This document shows, in pieces, positions 1-13,300 of a DNA stretch of 64,000 nt (the stretch's first letter is position 1; every line of letters begins with the position of its first letter). The DNA is from Vitis vinifera (taxonomy: Eukaryota; Streptophyta; Magnoliopsida; Vitales; Vitaceae). The position numbers were made by a program, and so were the translations under genes. The stretch lies in the NCBI RefSeq assembly GCF_030704535.1, contig NC_081818.1:26983501-27047500 (forward strand). The letters run 5' to 3'. A model generated the notes under the pieces. The model saw nothing but the letters and a program-made list of their open reading frames with translations, had not been told where the DNA came from and ran no database searches.

Positions 1-626
1 TGTTTCTTGAACTTTGGATAATCTAATACTTAAGAAACATGCAAACTTTCTAACCTCATAAGAATTCAAAACTCTTGAACTTATTTTCCTGCACAAAAAT
101 CCATGTTCATTGATATAGTTTTAATAATAACTTCACCAATGTCTTTATTTTCCTCACTCTAAAGCTCTATGATAACATCCTGTTACACTTAATTCAAGCA
201 TCGACCTTTTCTTTGCTTGATATTAACATGAAATATCACATTTAGTTTTTAAAAGTGCCATTCAAGAAGATACTAAGAAAAATAATTGAGTGAACCTATT
301 GCATTAGCATAAAGGGTAAATAACACAAAGATATGGATGATGAAATCCTGCAACATAGGTAAATTCATATCCCCTTACAAAGGCTCGAATCCATATACTG
401 CACATAAAGGATCAGATCAAGGGTACTGATATATACAACTTATCCTCATTTGCTATGTAATAAAAAGGCAACATAGCAAATTAATACACATCTCTTGAGA
501 ACAAACATAAAATCAAATCGCTTTTAATGACCAATATAAAAGATGCAGGTGGATGGTGTATGCATATATGTGAGTAGCTCACTTCAACAATATTTCTTCA
601 AAAATAAATCTTTAACAATCAGTTAC

Positions 627-3623
627 CTCATTGTTTGCATGATGAGAAAAACATCAGGAGTTTTACCCTCCTTTTTTAGCATCTCCAGAAGTGTTTCCAT
701 TGCCTACCATAATGAACAAAGATTGAAAGTTAAAATAAAATGGCAGTAAACTTGTTAAAATATTTCAGCACTTTCAACCAGTGAAATGAAAATGATAATC
801 ATCAATTCATTATTTGGAGAAATTAAAAATTGGCAAACAAAGAAAAAGCGGGTGAAAAAAGATTTAAGATGGGTAGTTAAAGAAGTCCCTCTTCCATTAT
901 CAAAATTTAAAATTCAAACCATTATGCAGCACTAGATAATTTCTAGTATCCCAAAAGCCATTCATCAGGCAATAGCAGAGAAGCAGAAACTAGTTTAATT
1001 ATCATCAAGCCAAGCAAAAAGAACAAACAAAATATGTAACTTATGTGTGTTTTGCATATGAGCTCCTTTTAGTGATTGTAACTCAAGATATTTTACAAAT
1101 GCTAGCGATAATGAATCCCACATCATACCTCTACATTCCTAAGATCCGCAAAGGCATGAAGTGCAACATGATACACAGTTAGTTGCCTATTCAGAAATCC
1201 AGCACGCCTATGAACATATTCAGCAGTGGGAATATTATATAACTCTTCTTCCGAAACACCCATCATCACATTTTCGGCCATGTCTCTTGTTGCTTCAATC
1301 GATGACCACCCCTTTGACTGCTCAACAAGCTCGATGATCTTTTCCAGGAAAGGGAAACATTAGAAAAAACCTGTTTTGTAAGTGAGAGAATAAGAATCTA
1401 ACCAAAGAAAATGGAAACATCTGATAACTACTTTGGAAGCTGTATCATCTGTTAAAGGTATCTTGTTCTTGTGTGCAGCTATAAGTCCTGCATAGCAGAA
1501 CTTGTTCAAACCAAGACCAGCTGCAGTCATATCACGGACAATTGCATACCTATAACAATAAAAGACAAGTTATTTCAGCTAGCATTTAATTTCGGGATGC
1601 ACTCAGGCAAGTCACTATAGAATAATTATATCAGGACACAATATGAAGGAGAGTAAATTCCAATAGGCTTATCAAGAAGCCAGATATTGGCTCAAGCAAA
1701 ATTTGAGCTTATATCGCTTCTATGCTAGTCCAAAGTTATTTGCTTATGGAAAACATTGCAGGCCTTTTAATGGCAATCCCAGATAATAATTATGAAAGAT
1801 TAGAACCTCTAGAAAAATGTGTTGATATCGATCAATATCTGATGAAATGGATAAAATCGCGTTATTGAACTAACATGAAAAGAGATAGTCATTAGTTTGC
1901 AGGCTAGATATCCTCAGTTACCATCAGAAGGTGGTGAATATTCACCATTGGCCCATGTAAAACAGATAAGAGTTAGAAAATGAAATGATGACATACACCC
2001 GATCAGTTCTGCCAGAAGCAGCGCATGCATTGAGCAGACAGATGTAGGTTTGTCCAGTCGGTTTCACTTCATTTTTCTTCATTTCTTCCAAAATCTTGAA
2101 TTCAGAGAGACAAAATTCAGAAATATTAGTTTTCTTAAAGCATGCAAACCTATTGAGGATTCTAGAACCGTATAACAGACGAAGAAAAAAATGTTAAATG
2201 ATACTCAGGAAACATACATGTATTGCCTGGTCAGAATTTTTGCATTTCCCGCAGGTTGAGACCAAGAAGTTGTATAGCGCAACCTATAACATAGATTTAA
2301 ACATCATGAACTACCAAGGGAATCAATTAAGTAAAAAAAATAAACTCTAGCTTATAGAGTCAAATATCTGAATGAACTGGATTAGAATCTTACTGAGAAG
2401 GTCAGAAATAATGTAAATGACTAAACCTGGTTAGTTTATTCACTTGGTCTAATGGATTTTATTCACACACAACATTAAGAAACTGTTTGGTCAGCATTCT
2501 TTAAAACAAGAAAAGCACTATTAAGATGTTAGCCAAACAATGCTTAAATTTTCTAAGCAATCTGTTTTAAGGATTGGAAAAATGTGTCCTTCTTGCAGTC
2601 CAAGGTAATGAAACTACAAATGCCTCATATAACTGGAGAAAGATTAATTGCTAATAGACATTCAATTGCTTTCTTATCCCTGCCAATCTTTTTTGATCTA
2701 AGCAGTTTGCCCTAACCCAAGCAAATACCATGTCGCCCAAACAGGGAAGAGCATATAACACACATTAACATCCACAAATAGATGAATTCATCTTCCCACA
2801 CATGAGAGAGAACGCAGGGACTTTCCATTAGCCGCCATCTGCTTATTGAGAGTTTTAAATCTCTATCCACTGTTACTGCCCAAAAAAACGCCATTGGACT
2901 GAACCTAGTAAGCTCATCTGGAATGGTCTTAGTCAAAGTTTTCATTGCCCAAAAGAGAAAAAAAAGGGAAAGGAAAGGAAAAAAAAAGGAAATTTGTTGT
3001 TTCCTTTTCTTTTCCTTCATTTTCTCGTCCACCAAACAGAGGCCTAGACAAAACCAAATTAGTTTTTACACTTCTTGGATAATAAACTCATCATCTACAT
3101 ACATCAGGAACCAAACCCATAGTTTTCATTTGGTCTATGAAGAAGAAGGAATCCTGCAACCGAGCTCCTTTCATGGTCCCAACGATCAGCGAATGAAAAA
3201 TGTCTCGAGATGGCTGAACCCCATCAAGCATCATATCATCATACGCATCTCTCAACAGAAAATGCCTATTACCACCACAACAACAAAACCCAATAAATCC
3301 CTTAAGAATAGAGCTCGAGAGAGAAAAAAGGAAACAAAACCCATCAGATTTCTTCATAGAACAATGAGATTGGCGAAAGACCTGCGCTGAGCAGTTAGAG
3401 AAGAAACAACGGTTGTGTACTCGGAAACATTGCTGGCATAGTTCCTCTTGGCGTACTCTTCTGTTGAAGCTGCAAAGTATCGACGCCCAAGTGCTCGAAG
3501 CAGCGGTGAACAGCGCTGCCCTGTGAATGATACATGAGATTGTGAGTGTTGAAATCAAAATCTGTAAATGGGGTTGTTGAAAAATCGAAGAATACCAGCA
3601 ACGATCTGAAGCAGCTTCTTCAT
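627..3623 (-). CDS. PPR protein, mitochondrial type (5' eight exons; gene continues beyond base 1)
   Basis: Exons on the minus strand, in order: 3596-3623, 3382-3520, 3103-3265, 2218-2283, 1997-2094, 1432-1549, 1129-1338 and 627-703; every junction is GT-AG and keeps phase. The start is the ATG at 3623 (MKKLLQIVAG). The N-terminus is basic and amphipathic (LLRALGRRYFAAST), as in a mitochondrial presequence. PPR-type helical repeats follow: DAYDDMMLDGVQPSRDIFHS, then GLVPDVALYNFLVSTCGKC, then ILEEMKKNEVKPTGQTYICL. The protein resembles the one I recall as Arabidopsis At4g35850. PPR proteins bind organellar RNA, but the target here is unknown. The last visible exon ends in phase 2 (residues METLLEMLKKEGKTPDVFLI then MQTMR), and I find no convincing further exon before base 1, so about the last quarter lies outside. 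The family assignment is firm; the exact function is not. Confidence 0.87.
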
Positions 3624-6600
3624 GGTTAGTTACAATATGATAGCACAGTAGGGTTTTGGGGCTGCTTAAATTTGCAGAGTTTGAAGGGGGTTTAAGCTGA
3701 ATCCCTGATTCTGTTGCCGGGATCACTCACTCCTTCTCGGACCCAAACTCCCGGGTTTGGATCTGGTTTCTCAAATTTTTATTAAAAATTAAAAATAAAA
3801 TCTTAGAAAAAGCAAAATGATTTATTTATTCAAATAATCTTCAATTTTAAAATGTAATTTTTATTTTAAAAAAAAATTAAAAATATTCTCATTTGAACGA
3901 AGATAACTCTTGTAATTTATGAAACCAATTTTCTTGTATATAATTTAAATGATTTGTGTTATGATTTTTTTTTATCTCGTTCTTTCTTTTTTATTTTTTA
4001 TGATAAAATGGAATTTTAAAATATAAGAAGAATAAATTAAAATATTTTATTTGTGAAATAAAATATTTTATAATTTTATCATACCAATAATTTGTTTGAT
4101 AACTCCGATATTTTAGTTAGAAAAAAGCCAAGGTATCAAAGAGATACCTACTAGACTCTCAATCTCCCCTATCAAAAATATATATAAAAATAAATAAATA
4201 AACAAAATTTAGATGGTTTGACGAATATACAAACAATAGATCCGAGTATAAACAATAACATAACAAGATACAAATGAATGTGATCAAATTACAAAGTAAT
4301 ATAGCCTAAATGTGCATGGACATGACTTAATTGGTCAAACTTTTTTTATGAGTACCTCTTAGTATGCTTTCAATTATATAAGATTGAGTTTTATAAAACT
4401 AATTCAATAATTAAAAATGTAATTTATTATAGAATAACACAATTAGAAAAAAAATTTTGAATAATGAATGGAACGGAATACTCGCAAATAATAATATTTC
4501 ATTTCATTAGTAGGTTTTCTTTTATAAACAATCAAATTGAGATTTACATCATATGGATAATATTCAGAAGCTTCTATAATATAACAAATTTTTATATATC
4601 ATAATACACCAGTTTGAGAATCATTAAAAATATGTTTTATTAAAACCTTATTTTTTTTAAAAAAAAAACCTTAGTGAAAAAAAGAGTAGTATTCTTCAAA
4701 TCATTTGGTCATTAGCTTTCTCCCTCACTCTCTCTCTCTACATGTTTAACAATATTTCAATGCATTGAATTCATTTATTGTAGTATTAGTTGATTGTCTT
4801 TCAATGACATTAACTCATATTTGCTTATACAATAATAAAAATATTCTAAAAAATTTCATGTTATTATTCTACAATGTAAGAAATTTCATGTTGTTCTTTT
4901 GTAATTGACCTTTCTCTTCTAAACAACACGAAAATTAGCTCAATAAATGGACAATTCATGCAATATTTCATACTATTCTTCAGGGGTGTAAATAGTTTAG
5001 AAGTTTCTAATTTTATAACTTATGTCTTCTAGTTTTACAACTCATGTCAATGTGACTTGTAATAAGTAAATGCATAATTGTCTACTCAGGAGAAAATTGA
5101 TTTTGTTATGTTATTACGAATATAATGAAATGTAAAATGTCATTCACATAAAATCACATGTCGGTAGTGTGAAGACTCGAACTCCCATAAACGAGCATTG
5201 AACCCAGTATACACAAAACCTAACCAAGTAGGATTGCTCCATAAATACACATCCGTTACGATTACCCTACTATTATGCAATATCAGTGAGATGTTACTGC
5301 ACCATTAAAAGAAAAGTTTAAAAAAAAACATTAGTTATGAAAGGGCTATAGAATTCATGATATAAGATATTGAAATGATGAGAATCAGGGGTAAGTGTTT
5401 TTTATTTTTCCCTTTTAAGGAAAAATAAAAAGGTTTCAACTACTTTAATTATCAAAAAAGTTTGTTTCGAACCCATGTAGGTATTTTTTTGCAAGGTGTT
5501 CGAGGAGGAGAAATTGGAGTAGCTGCTCGGGGAAGTCACCTAAAAGAAAGTCCCAATAACTAGTGACATAATGCTAACTCTTTTGGAGCTTTTAATAAAG
5601 TTTTCATTGTCTAATATGATATTAGTGTTGATTCTTATTAATATTATACAATCAATGAGACAAATTGAAAAAAAATAAAGAAATCATAATCTTGTTCCTT
5701 ATGAATATAGTTGGTAGCATTCAATGGGAAAATCACTCAAAGTCCACAAACTTGGCCATATCAAATTTTGGACTCAATCGTAGCTAGTATGTCAACATCA
5801 CCTATAAAACCTTTTCAACTTAGAAAGATTGCATTAACATTTCTATACTACGGGTTATTTGTGGAAAGTCAAGAGATCAAATATCTCTTAACCTCTCATG
5901 TAGGAATTGATGAGGATGCAGACACTTAAAATTTAACCAGGATCAAAGCTGATCAAACTGTTGATCCGACCACGATCTGGTTTGCTTTTTGAGCTAAAGG
6001 GGATATTGAATTGGACGGTTGGACCTCTGAATTAGTCATCTGGTCTGTCAATTCTACCTCTTTTCCCTTTTTTTGGGTCAAAATAATAAGCTCATCACTA
6101 TTGGGTCTCATAATGGTCTCTCCTAAGAGAGCATGGGATGGTCGGATGAGGATTTTAAGCCTCTTTTCATCCCCTCATGCTCCTATCGATGTGGGATCAT
6201 TGGGATGAATAATTTAAGGAAAAAATCAGCAAACAATGCAAGAAGTTGATTTTAAAAATTGTGAAACAATAATAAAATGCATAATTATTTAAAAAAATTC
6301 TTATAATAATAAACATGTAAATAATATAAGAAAAATAATGCAATTTTTAAAAAAAAAAATCATAAAATAATAACACATATAACTTTTAATATATATAGGT
6401 AAAATTAAAAAATATGGTTTTTTTTCTTCATTTTATTAAAATATATTTTCACATTTAAATATTATATATGCACTTATTTTATAAAATTTAAAAGATTAAT
6501 TTATTTATATTTATCCATGATTTAATTTGATATTAATTCATTTATATCAATTTTAGTTTTAATGGTATATAAATCAAATTATTAATCATAGTTCAATCAT

Positions 6601-7372
6601 CACTCCGATTATTGAATTATAAAATTATAATTTTTTTAATTTAATGATTTAATGATTGATTTGATTCTTAAGATATTGACCAAAATAAAATATCTCAAAA
6701 TAACATGATCTAATTAATTACAATAAATCAAAATATTTATTAAAATTTACTATTATTTTAAATATTCAAGGGTATCACACAATATCATAATTTTATAAAA
6801 TATTTGATATAATCTTGATAGCATGTAATATCTCCATAGCGAAACAAAATTTTAAAATATGATATTTTACCATAATCTAAAAATTCATGCACATCACCCT
6901 GCGTCACCCTTTTCTGCACGTATGTTTTTGTACCTGGTATAATATTTAGAATGGATAAGATGATGGATAATTATATTAACTTTATTAATTATTTATGTAA
7001 TAAAAGTTAATTAAAAATATAATAAATAAATAAATAAATAAAGCCAGACTGGACATTACAGAACATTTTGGTATCCAATTTTTGACATTATTATTATTAT
7101 TTTATTAAAAAAGAAAAGAGAGTGACCAAAAATATAGACTATAGAGTTGGATTGGGGCTGGGCTCCACTGGAATAGGGCTGGATTTAGAGGTACCGGTGC
7201 CAAGGGTTTGGTGTAACTGTGTAAGAATAAAACGACAAAGCGAAATTTTCTCGAGAAAGTAAGGAAAATTTTCTTGAGAATCGGAAATCCAGACTATTTC
7301 TACAAAAAAATATCTGTTTTGTCCATTTTGTTCTAGATATCCAAACGTTATACAACTGACCCTGCAAAAACG
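3624..7372. other. AT-rich intergenic region
   Basis: About 3.7 kb with no supportable gene. It holds the divergent upstream regions of the PPR gene and SGF29, long A/T runs, and a possible decayed tRNA-like SINE at 5170-5235. Short open frames at 5711-5929 and 6011-6208 show no recognisable protein and no splice context. Confidence 0.6.
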
Positions 7373-10300
7373 ATGTCGTCGCCAGACATTACCGGAATCC
7401 TCGAAACCTCGAAGGATCTGGATCGATTGAGGAGAGAGCAAGACGAGATACTCCAGGAGATAAACAAGTTGCATAAAAAGCTTCAATCTGGTGCGTCTCT
7501 GAAACCCGATCTCTACCTCGATGCTCCACCTCTTCATAGAAGTTTTGTGGTTGAATGTGCTAAATTTTGCATATTGTCACACATAAATTTAATTAGGGCT
7601 AGCTTAGATTCGAGGTATGATTGATGGGTTTTGTTTTATAATGCCTTATTCTTTTTGCACATGTACATGTTCATGAATTGCGAAAGAAAAGGAAAAAAAA
7701 AAAAAAGAATCTTTTTGGGTAGTGTTGTACTGGTCACTGGTTCTTACTTCTAAAAAGCCCAAATAGATTTTGCTAGGTCAATGAATGCCTGTAAACTGTG
7801 CACCCGGTGAGACGATGGTAAGTGATTTTCCAGGAACAAGTATATTGTCACTCCAATTAATAACTTTTGTTTGGTTTGTCCAGGAAGAGAAAAGAGTGGA
7901 ATTAAGATGGCTGGAGGTATTCGTTTAACATTTCTTTCTTATTGATTGTAATTTTTCTACGCTTCTTTTCTTAAAATAGTCAGGAAATTAGTTGAATTGA
8001 TATTAGTGAGGAAGCTCGTAGTTCCATATCGGCTGGTAAACTAATGCAAGAGGATAATGTTTGATGCATCTTAATTTATGTTTGCTGATTTTTGCATTTA
8101 TTTCCCACCAACTGTTTGTAGCTTGTTTCTTGGTTAGATGAATCAAAATTTTTGTGCAGCATGTTTACTAGTTAATGTGTTAAGGGGCAGAGGAGGGATC
8201 GTGTTAACCAGAATCTTATGCTTTATTCCTGGATTCTAACATTGAAAATTAAAAGACTTGCAAAAGGTGCAAAAATAGTTGTTTAGGCAACCTTAAGTGA
8301 TTAAATAAACAACAATAAGATGAGTATGTGCACATCAGCTAAATATTGAAATGAAACTAGTATGATATTGTTACAACTAAAGTCATTGCTATGTTAACAT
8401 ATTTATCTAAAAATGGAAAAAATATTTCATGTTGGGCCAATCTATTTTCAAATATGATTATGATGTTCACTTAGGAATAAACTACAAAGCAATCAGGTTT
8501 CTGAAATATCAATAACATCAAGCATAATAATTGAGTTAGTAATAACAAAATTCAAGTCATGAGGTTCAATTTAGTCATGATCCATACTTGGTGTGTGAGA
8601 GGGTGCTTGTGTTGTGTAAAATGTTGAGCTTGATCCAAAGATTCAAAACATGCCTCAACTATCATTTCTGGAGTTTGTATATGAACCACAAAGAGATATA
8701 TTTAAGGTTGTCTTTCAAGTATTGTAAAGCGTCATTGTAGTGGAATCCCTTAACTTAGGCCATGCATGACAATCACTCGATTTAATGTTATTGATTACCA
8801 TGTATTGGTATAAAATACTAAACTAAAGGTTTGGTTGCTCAAATTTTGATTTCAAGTTACTTGCAAAATCATCTTTGTCTATTTACAACAATCTCTTCTG
8901 CTCCCATATAACATTTCTGTGACTTGAAACCATTAACCTTATGTCACAAACTTAGGTGTTTCTTAAGCACACGTGCGACAGTAGACAACTCAAACTATTT
9001 GAAGTTTTTAAGTCAACCTTTCCCCAAATATAAGCTTTTATTGATCAAGGCATTGTGTTTTCAAGAGCATGTTCAAAAGTGCTATTTGCTTTGACCAAAT
9101 GGGGTCATCACTCATTTATAGGCATCAAAGGTCCCCCACTACTCTAGAATTCCCTAGCAACTCCCACACAAAGGCAATGTACAAGTATGTGCAAGAGTTC
9201 TTCTGAACTCTCCAGAATATTCCACATACTCCACTTTCTCCCATTTGTGTGGGTGGCTCCAAGAACTTCCAGAACCTTCCTGCTCCCACATAAAGCTCAA
9301 GTGAGGGATCATTTTGAGTGGGTTGTGAAACTTAGCTTTGGGTATACTTTTTGCTTTTACCTATCAAAAAAAATTTAACTGATCCCGTGATTCTCATTGT
9401 CTGTTAATATTATCAAGGACTTCCATTCTACCAGTTTATTTTCAAATAATTGTGTTTTTCAAGTGACAGTTAACACTAAGATCATAAAAGGAGTGGTTTG
9501 TGTAAAATGCCCTAATACTAATACTAAGTTTGACAAATTCCGCACAAGAATATTTATATATATATATTGTAAACCATTCTTAGCTCTCTGCCCATATGAT
9601 TATATGCTACCATTTAATTTGAAGTTCTGTAACATTTAATGAACTGCAGTTTTGCTACATCTAGTTTTTCTTTTTAGGTTGATTTTAAAGATCTATTTAA
9701 ACCCAGGTTAATTGAACAAAGAAGATTTTTTTTTTTATCTTTTTCAATGTTACTTTTATGGCCTCTTTTGTTTTTTTTTTAATCACTACAGACATTTATA
9801 CATCTTTTATGGCCTATGTCAATGCAGCTCCTGAGATGGTTGAGAAGCCTACAGATAGTTCACTATCAAAGCTTAGGGCTTTATATTATCAGGCCAGGGA
9901 TCTTTCAGAGAATGAAGTGAGGTATGTCCATCTATTTTAAGAAGTTGACTACTTTCGCACCTTTTTTTTTTTTTTTTTAAGTGAATTAGAGGCACATTGA
10001 AGCTTTCACTTGGGCCCATATAGTTGCTTCTTGTATTATGTCTATAGATGATTCTATGTCCATGTTGGACTTCTTGGTATGGTTCTCAATGTTGTAATCA
10101 CATATTCTTCTAAAAATTATTCCTATATTTGGATGCAGTGTTTCCAATCAGTTGTTAGCTCAGCTGGATGCTCTGCTGCCTTCTGCACCTGCTCCTGGGC
10201 AACAACGAAGAAGGATAGGTGTGTGGTAGAACCATTGAATTATAAAATATGTCCTTATGGAAAAGGAAAATTTTATGGTACCCGCACTAAGTGCCTTTTT

Positions 10301-13300
10301 TGAGCATTTATTTTAAGCCTTTACATATTGATTCTTTGATTATCATAATGAATGCCAACTCTTTAATGTCCTCAGATGTTCAGAAGTTGGTTTTTTCTTG
10401 TTGGAGTGAACAAATCTTTATTTTCCATTCTATATTTACTTTTAGTTAAACAGACTAATTTTTTAAATTTATGTCTGGACTTGACACCCCAACATTGAAT
10501 AGTAGCCTGGTGCATATGTCAAGCCTATCATTGGTTAGCTGAAGCTGTTGACATCATATACAAGTTCTTTTGCCTTTTTGGAGGAGCTTACCAATTTACA
10601 TGTATTTGTAGTTCAATTAAGTCTCTTTTCCCCTCTTTTGTCCTACTCCATACTGTAATTGTCCCAGGGGAGTGGCATCTGATTCAGGGTACTAATGAGA
10701 AGCTGATAACTTTGATGTGCTGATCAGTGAAGTGAAGCATAGAACACTATCTAGTACTGCACTATCTAACCATTTGCCAACATCAGACTTTGTTTATGTA
10801 TCAAGGGTTATCAATAACTGTGCAGTCAACAATATGGGAATTGACGTGTTATTGGTTGATTCTGGTACAGGATTCACACGTTTTGTAGTGTGATCAAGGA
10901 ATTTTTAACATCTAATTGAAAGATATAAATTTAAAAAGGTTTTTGAGTTTTGTTAACTTGTCATGTCTTGGAGATTCCAATTAGTTGCTAATATTGTTAT
11001 TCAGGAAACTCCATACATCCTGTTTATGTAGCAGTTGTTACATAATTGCAGAAGGTAATGAACAGAAAAGGAAAGAGGATGAGGACTGATCTGAAGTACC
11101 AATGTGAGAAAAGACATGTCCTTTGATTAACGTTAATGCCTGACATGTGTGTTTAATGGGATGGTTGAGGAACTTTACATCACTACATAAGAACAGAAAA
11201 TATAGAAAGGCATTTGTGCTTTGTCAACTTGAAATGTCTTCTATTGCAATGAGTTTCTAATGCTGTTATTTAGGATCTCCTCATTTCTTGTTCATGCAGC
11301 TAATGCTACTTCATTGCAGATGGTAGCGAGCAGAAAAAGAAACGGATGAAGACTGATTCAGATATCTCTCGGCCTTCTCCATCCATTCGAAACCAACTTG
11401 AGGTTGCTGCTAGTCTAAAGGGTGAACAGGTAAGCATTTTGTTCTACAGTTATGATGTACCCATGTTTTCTTTCTGTATAGCACATTTAACCTTTTTTTC
11501 TTTGTTTCTAAACTTAGATAGCACTTCTTGCAGTTCTATTCTTATCTCTTTTAATGTTGAAAATTTGGAATCACTATATTTTTCAGGTAGCTGCTCGGGT
11601 CACTCCAGATGATGCTGACAAGGATGAATGGTTTGTTGTAAAAGTAATACATTTTGATCGGGACGCAAGAGAGTAAGTTTTAGTTCCAAAAAGTTAATTT
11701 TTTTGGTTAAAATTTGAATTTTATTGCCCTGGAATCTATATTTCTTCAACAATGTTAAAATTGCCTATTTAGTTTGTTTTCATGTATATATATATGCTGC
11801 CATAACAATAGTTTTTGTTTTGATAGTTACCAATGTCAATGCATTGTTATTGCTAAGATGATTTGATTGTCAATAATTTTATCAAGTGACAAAATAACCC
11901 AGATATTGGACTGTTTAAGCTCAGCCCATCAAGTTGGATTGTGTTCAAGTTCAACTCAAGCTTGAACAAATTCCAGAAAAGTGTTTTCAAGCTGGGCTTG
12001 TTCTTTTTGCATAAAGTCAACCTCATGTCTCCTTGGGTTGCTCAATTAAACAAGCCAGACTCAAGCCTATGAGGTCTTTTACGATGAATTAATAATTAAT
12101 CCAAGATATATATAAAATATACCATATATACGTGTAAGTATAATTTATAGAGAAAACCTAGTTTTTTATCATGATGAGAATGGATGAAAGATTGGAGAGA
12201 TAGAATTGAAACCCTAATTTTGATGCACACACTCATGCACATGCCTACTCTTTTTTTATTTATTTATTTATTATTATTACTGAGGAACCTTCTATGGCCA
12301 AGCCCTTAGGACTCTCCATGGAGACCCAAACCTCGGGGTACTGACCACCTCGCAACAACCAACACCAGGTAAATTCAGGGTATCATCAGTGGTAGAATTT
12401 GAACCTAGGACCATGTGGCACTTATTGAGACCACACTTTCCAGTGTTCGCCCTAACCAGTTGGGCTACCCTGACGGGTATGCACATGCCTACTCATGAGC
12501 ATAAGTGAACCTTGGGTTTGCTTGGCCATGGCTTATCAGGAAACAAACTTGCCCTAGATTAGGGCTTGAGCTCAAGTTTTGATAACTGAAAGGGTATGAA
12601 AAATTTTGTTATTCAACACCGCTTAAACTTTTTTATAACAGTGCGATTGATTGTGCCCTTTAATAAAATTCAGCATACATGCCTTGTATTGTTCATAAAT
12701 ATTGATGGAACAACTATATATGCAGATTTGAAGTACTTGATGAGGAACCTGGTGATGATGAAGAGAGTAGTGGCCAAAGGTAATAATCTATATAATGGAA
12801 ATCTGACATTATTTAGTTATATATTGTTGCCATTGAAGTGACATGATTTCACAAGATCAGCAACTGATGTACTAGATTTTTCATTTCACTCTTCAAATTA
12901 TGTGAAAAAACACTTTGGAAGTTTTTTATCCTTCTACCACCATAATGCTCTTTTAGGCCTCATTCTTTTTGGTGTTTATATGCATTCCCTTTTACGAAGA
13001 ATCATAATATCATGGTTGTTGTTTGTTAAAGTTTCCCCATTAACCTAGATCCATGCTTCCAAGCTTATTGTCACAACTTGCTCAAATTAACCCATCACAT
13101 GAACTTTATATTGGAGCAGGAAGCTTCTGGAAACACTGGAGACACCTACTCATCTCCACAAATGTAAGGGATAAGGTGCAGTAGAGTGGAGTATTCGAGA
13201 GAGTTTGGAAGAAAGTGGAGACAAATGTATAGGAGAAAGCAGCATAGTGTGAAGTATTCTAGAGGGTTCGGGAGAAAGTGGAGTAGTGTGGAGTATTCTA

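Noticed and set aside
3091-3726. A 211-codon minus-strand open frame spanning the PPR gene start
   Set aside because: It reads through introns. The true exons use other frames in exons 1 and 2 and give a phase-consistent PPR protein.
5170-5235. Possible tRNA or SINE on the minus strand (AGTTCGAGTCTTC B-box-like, CTACTTGGTTAG A-box-like)
   Set aside because: The boxes are weak, no acceptor-stem pairing was found, and there is no A-tail or target duplication.
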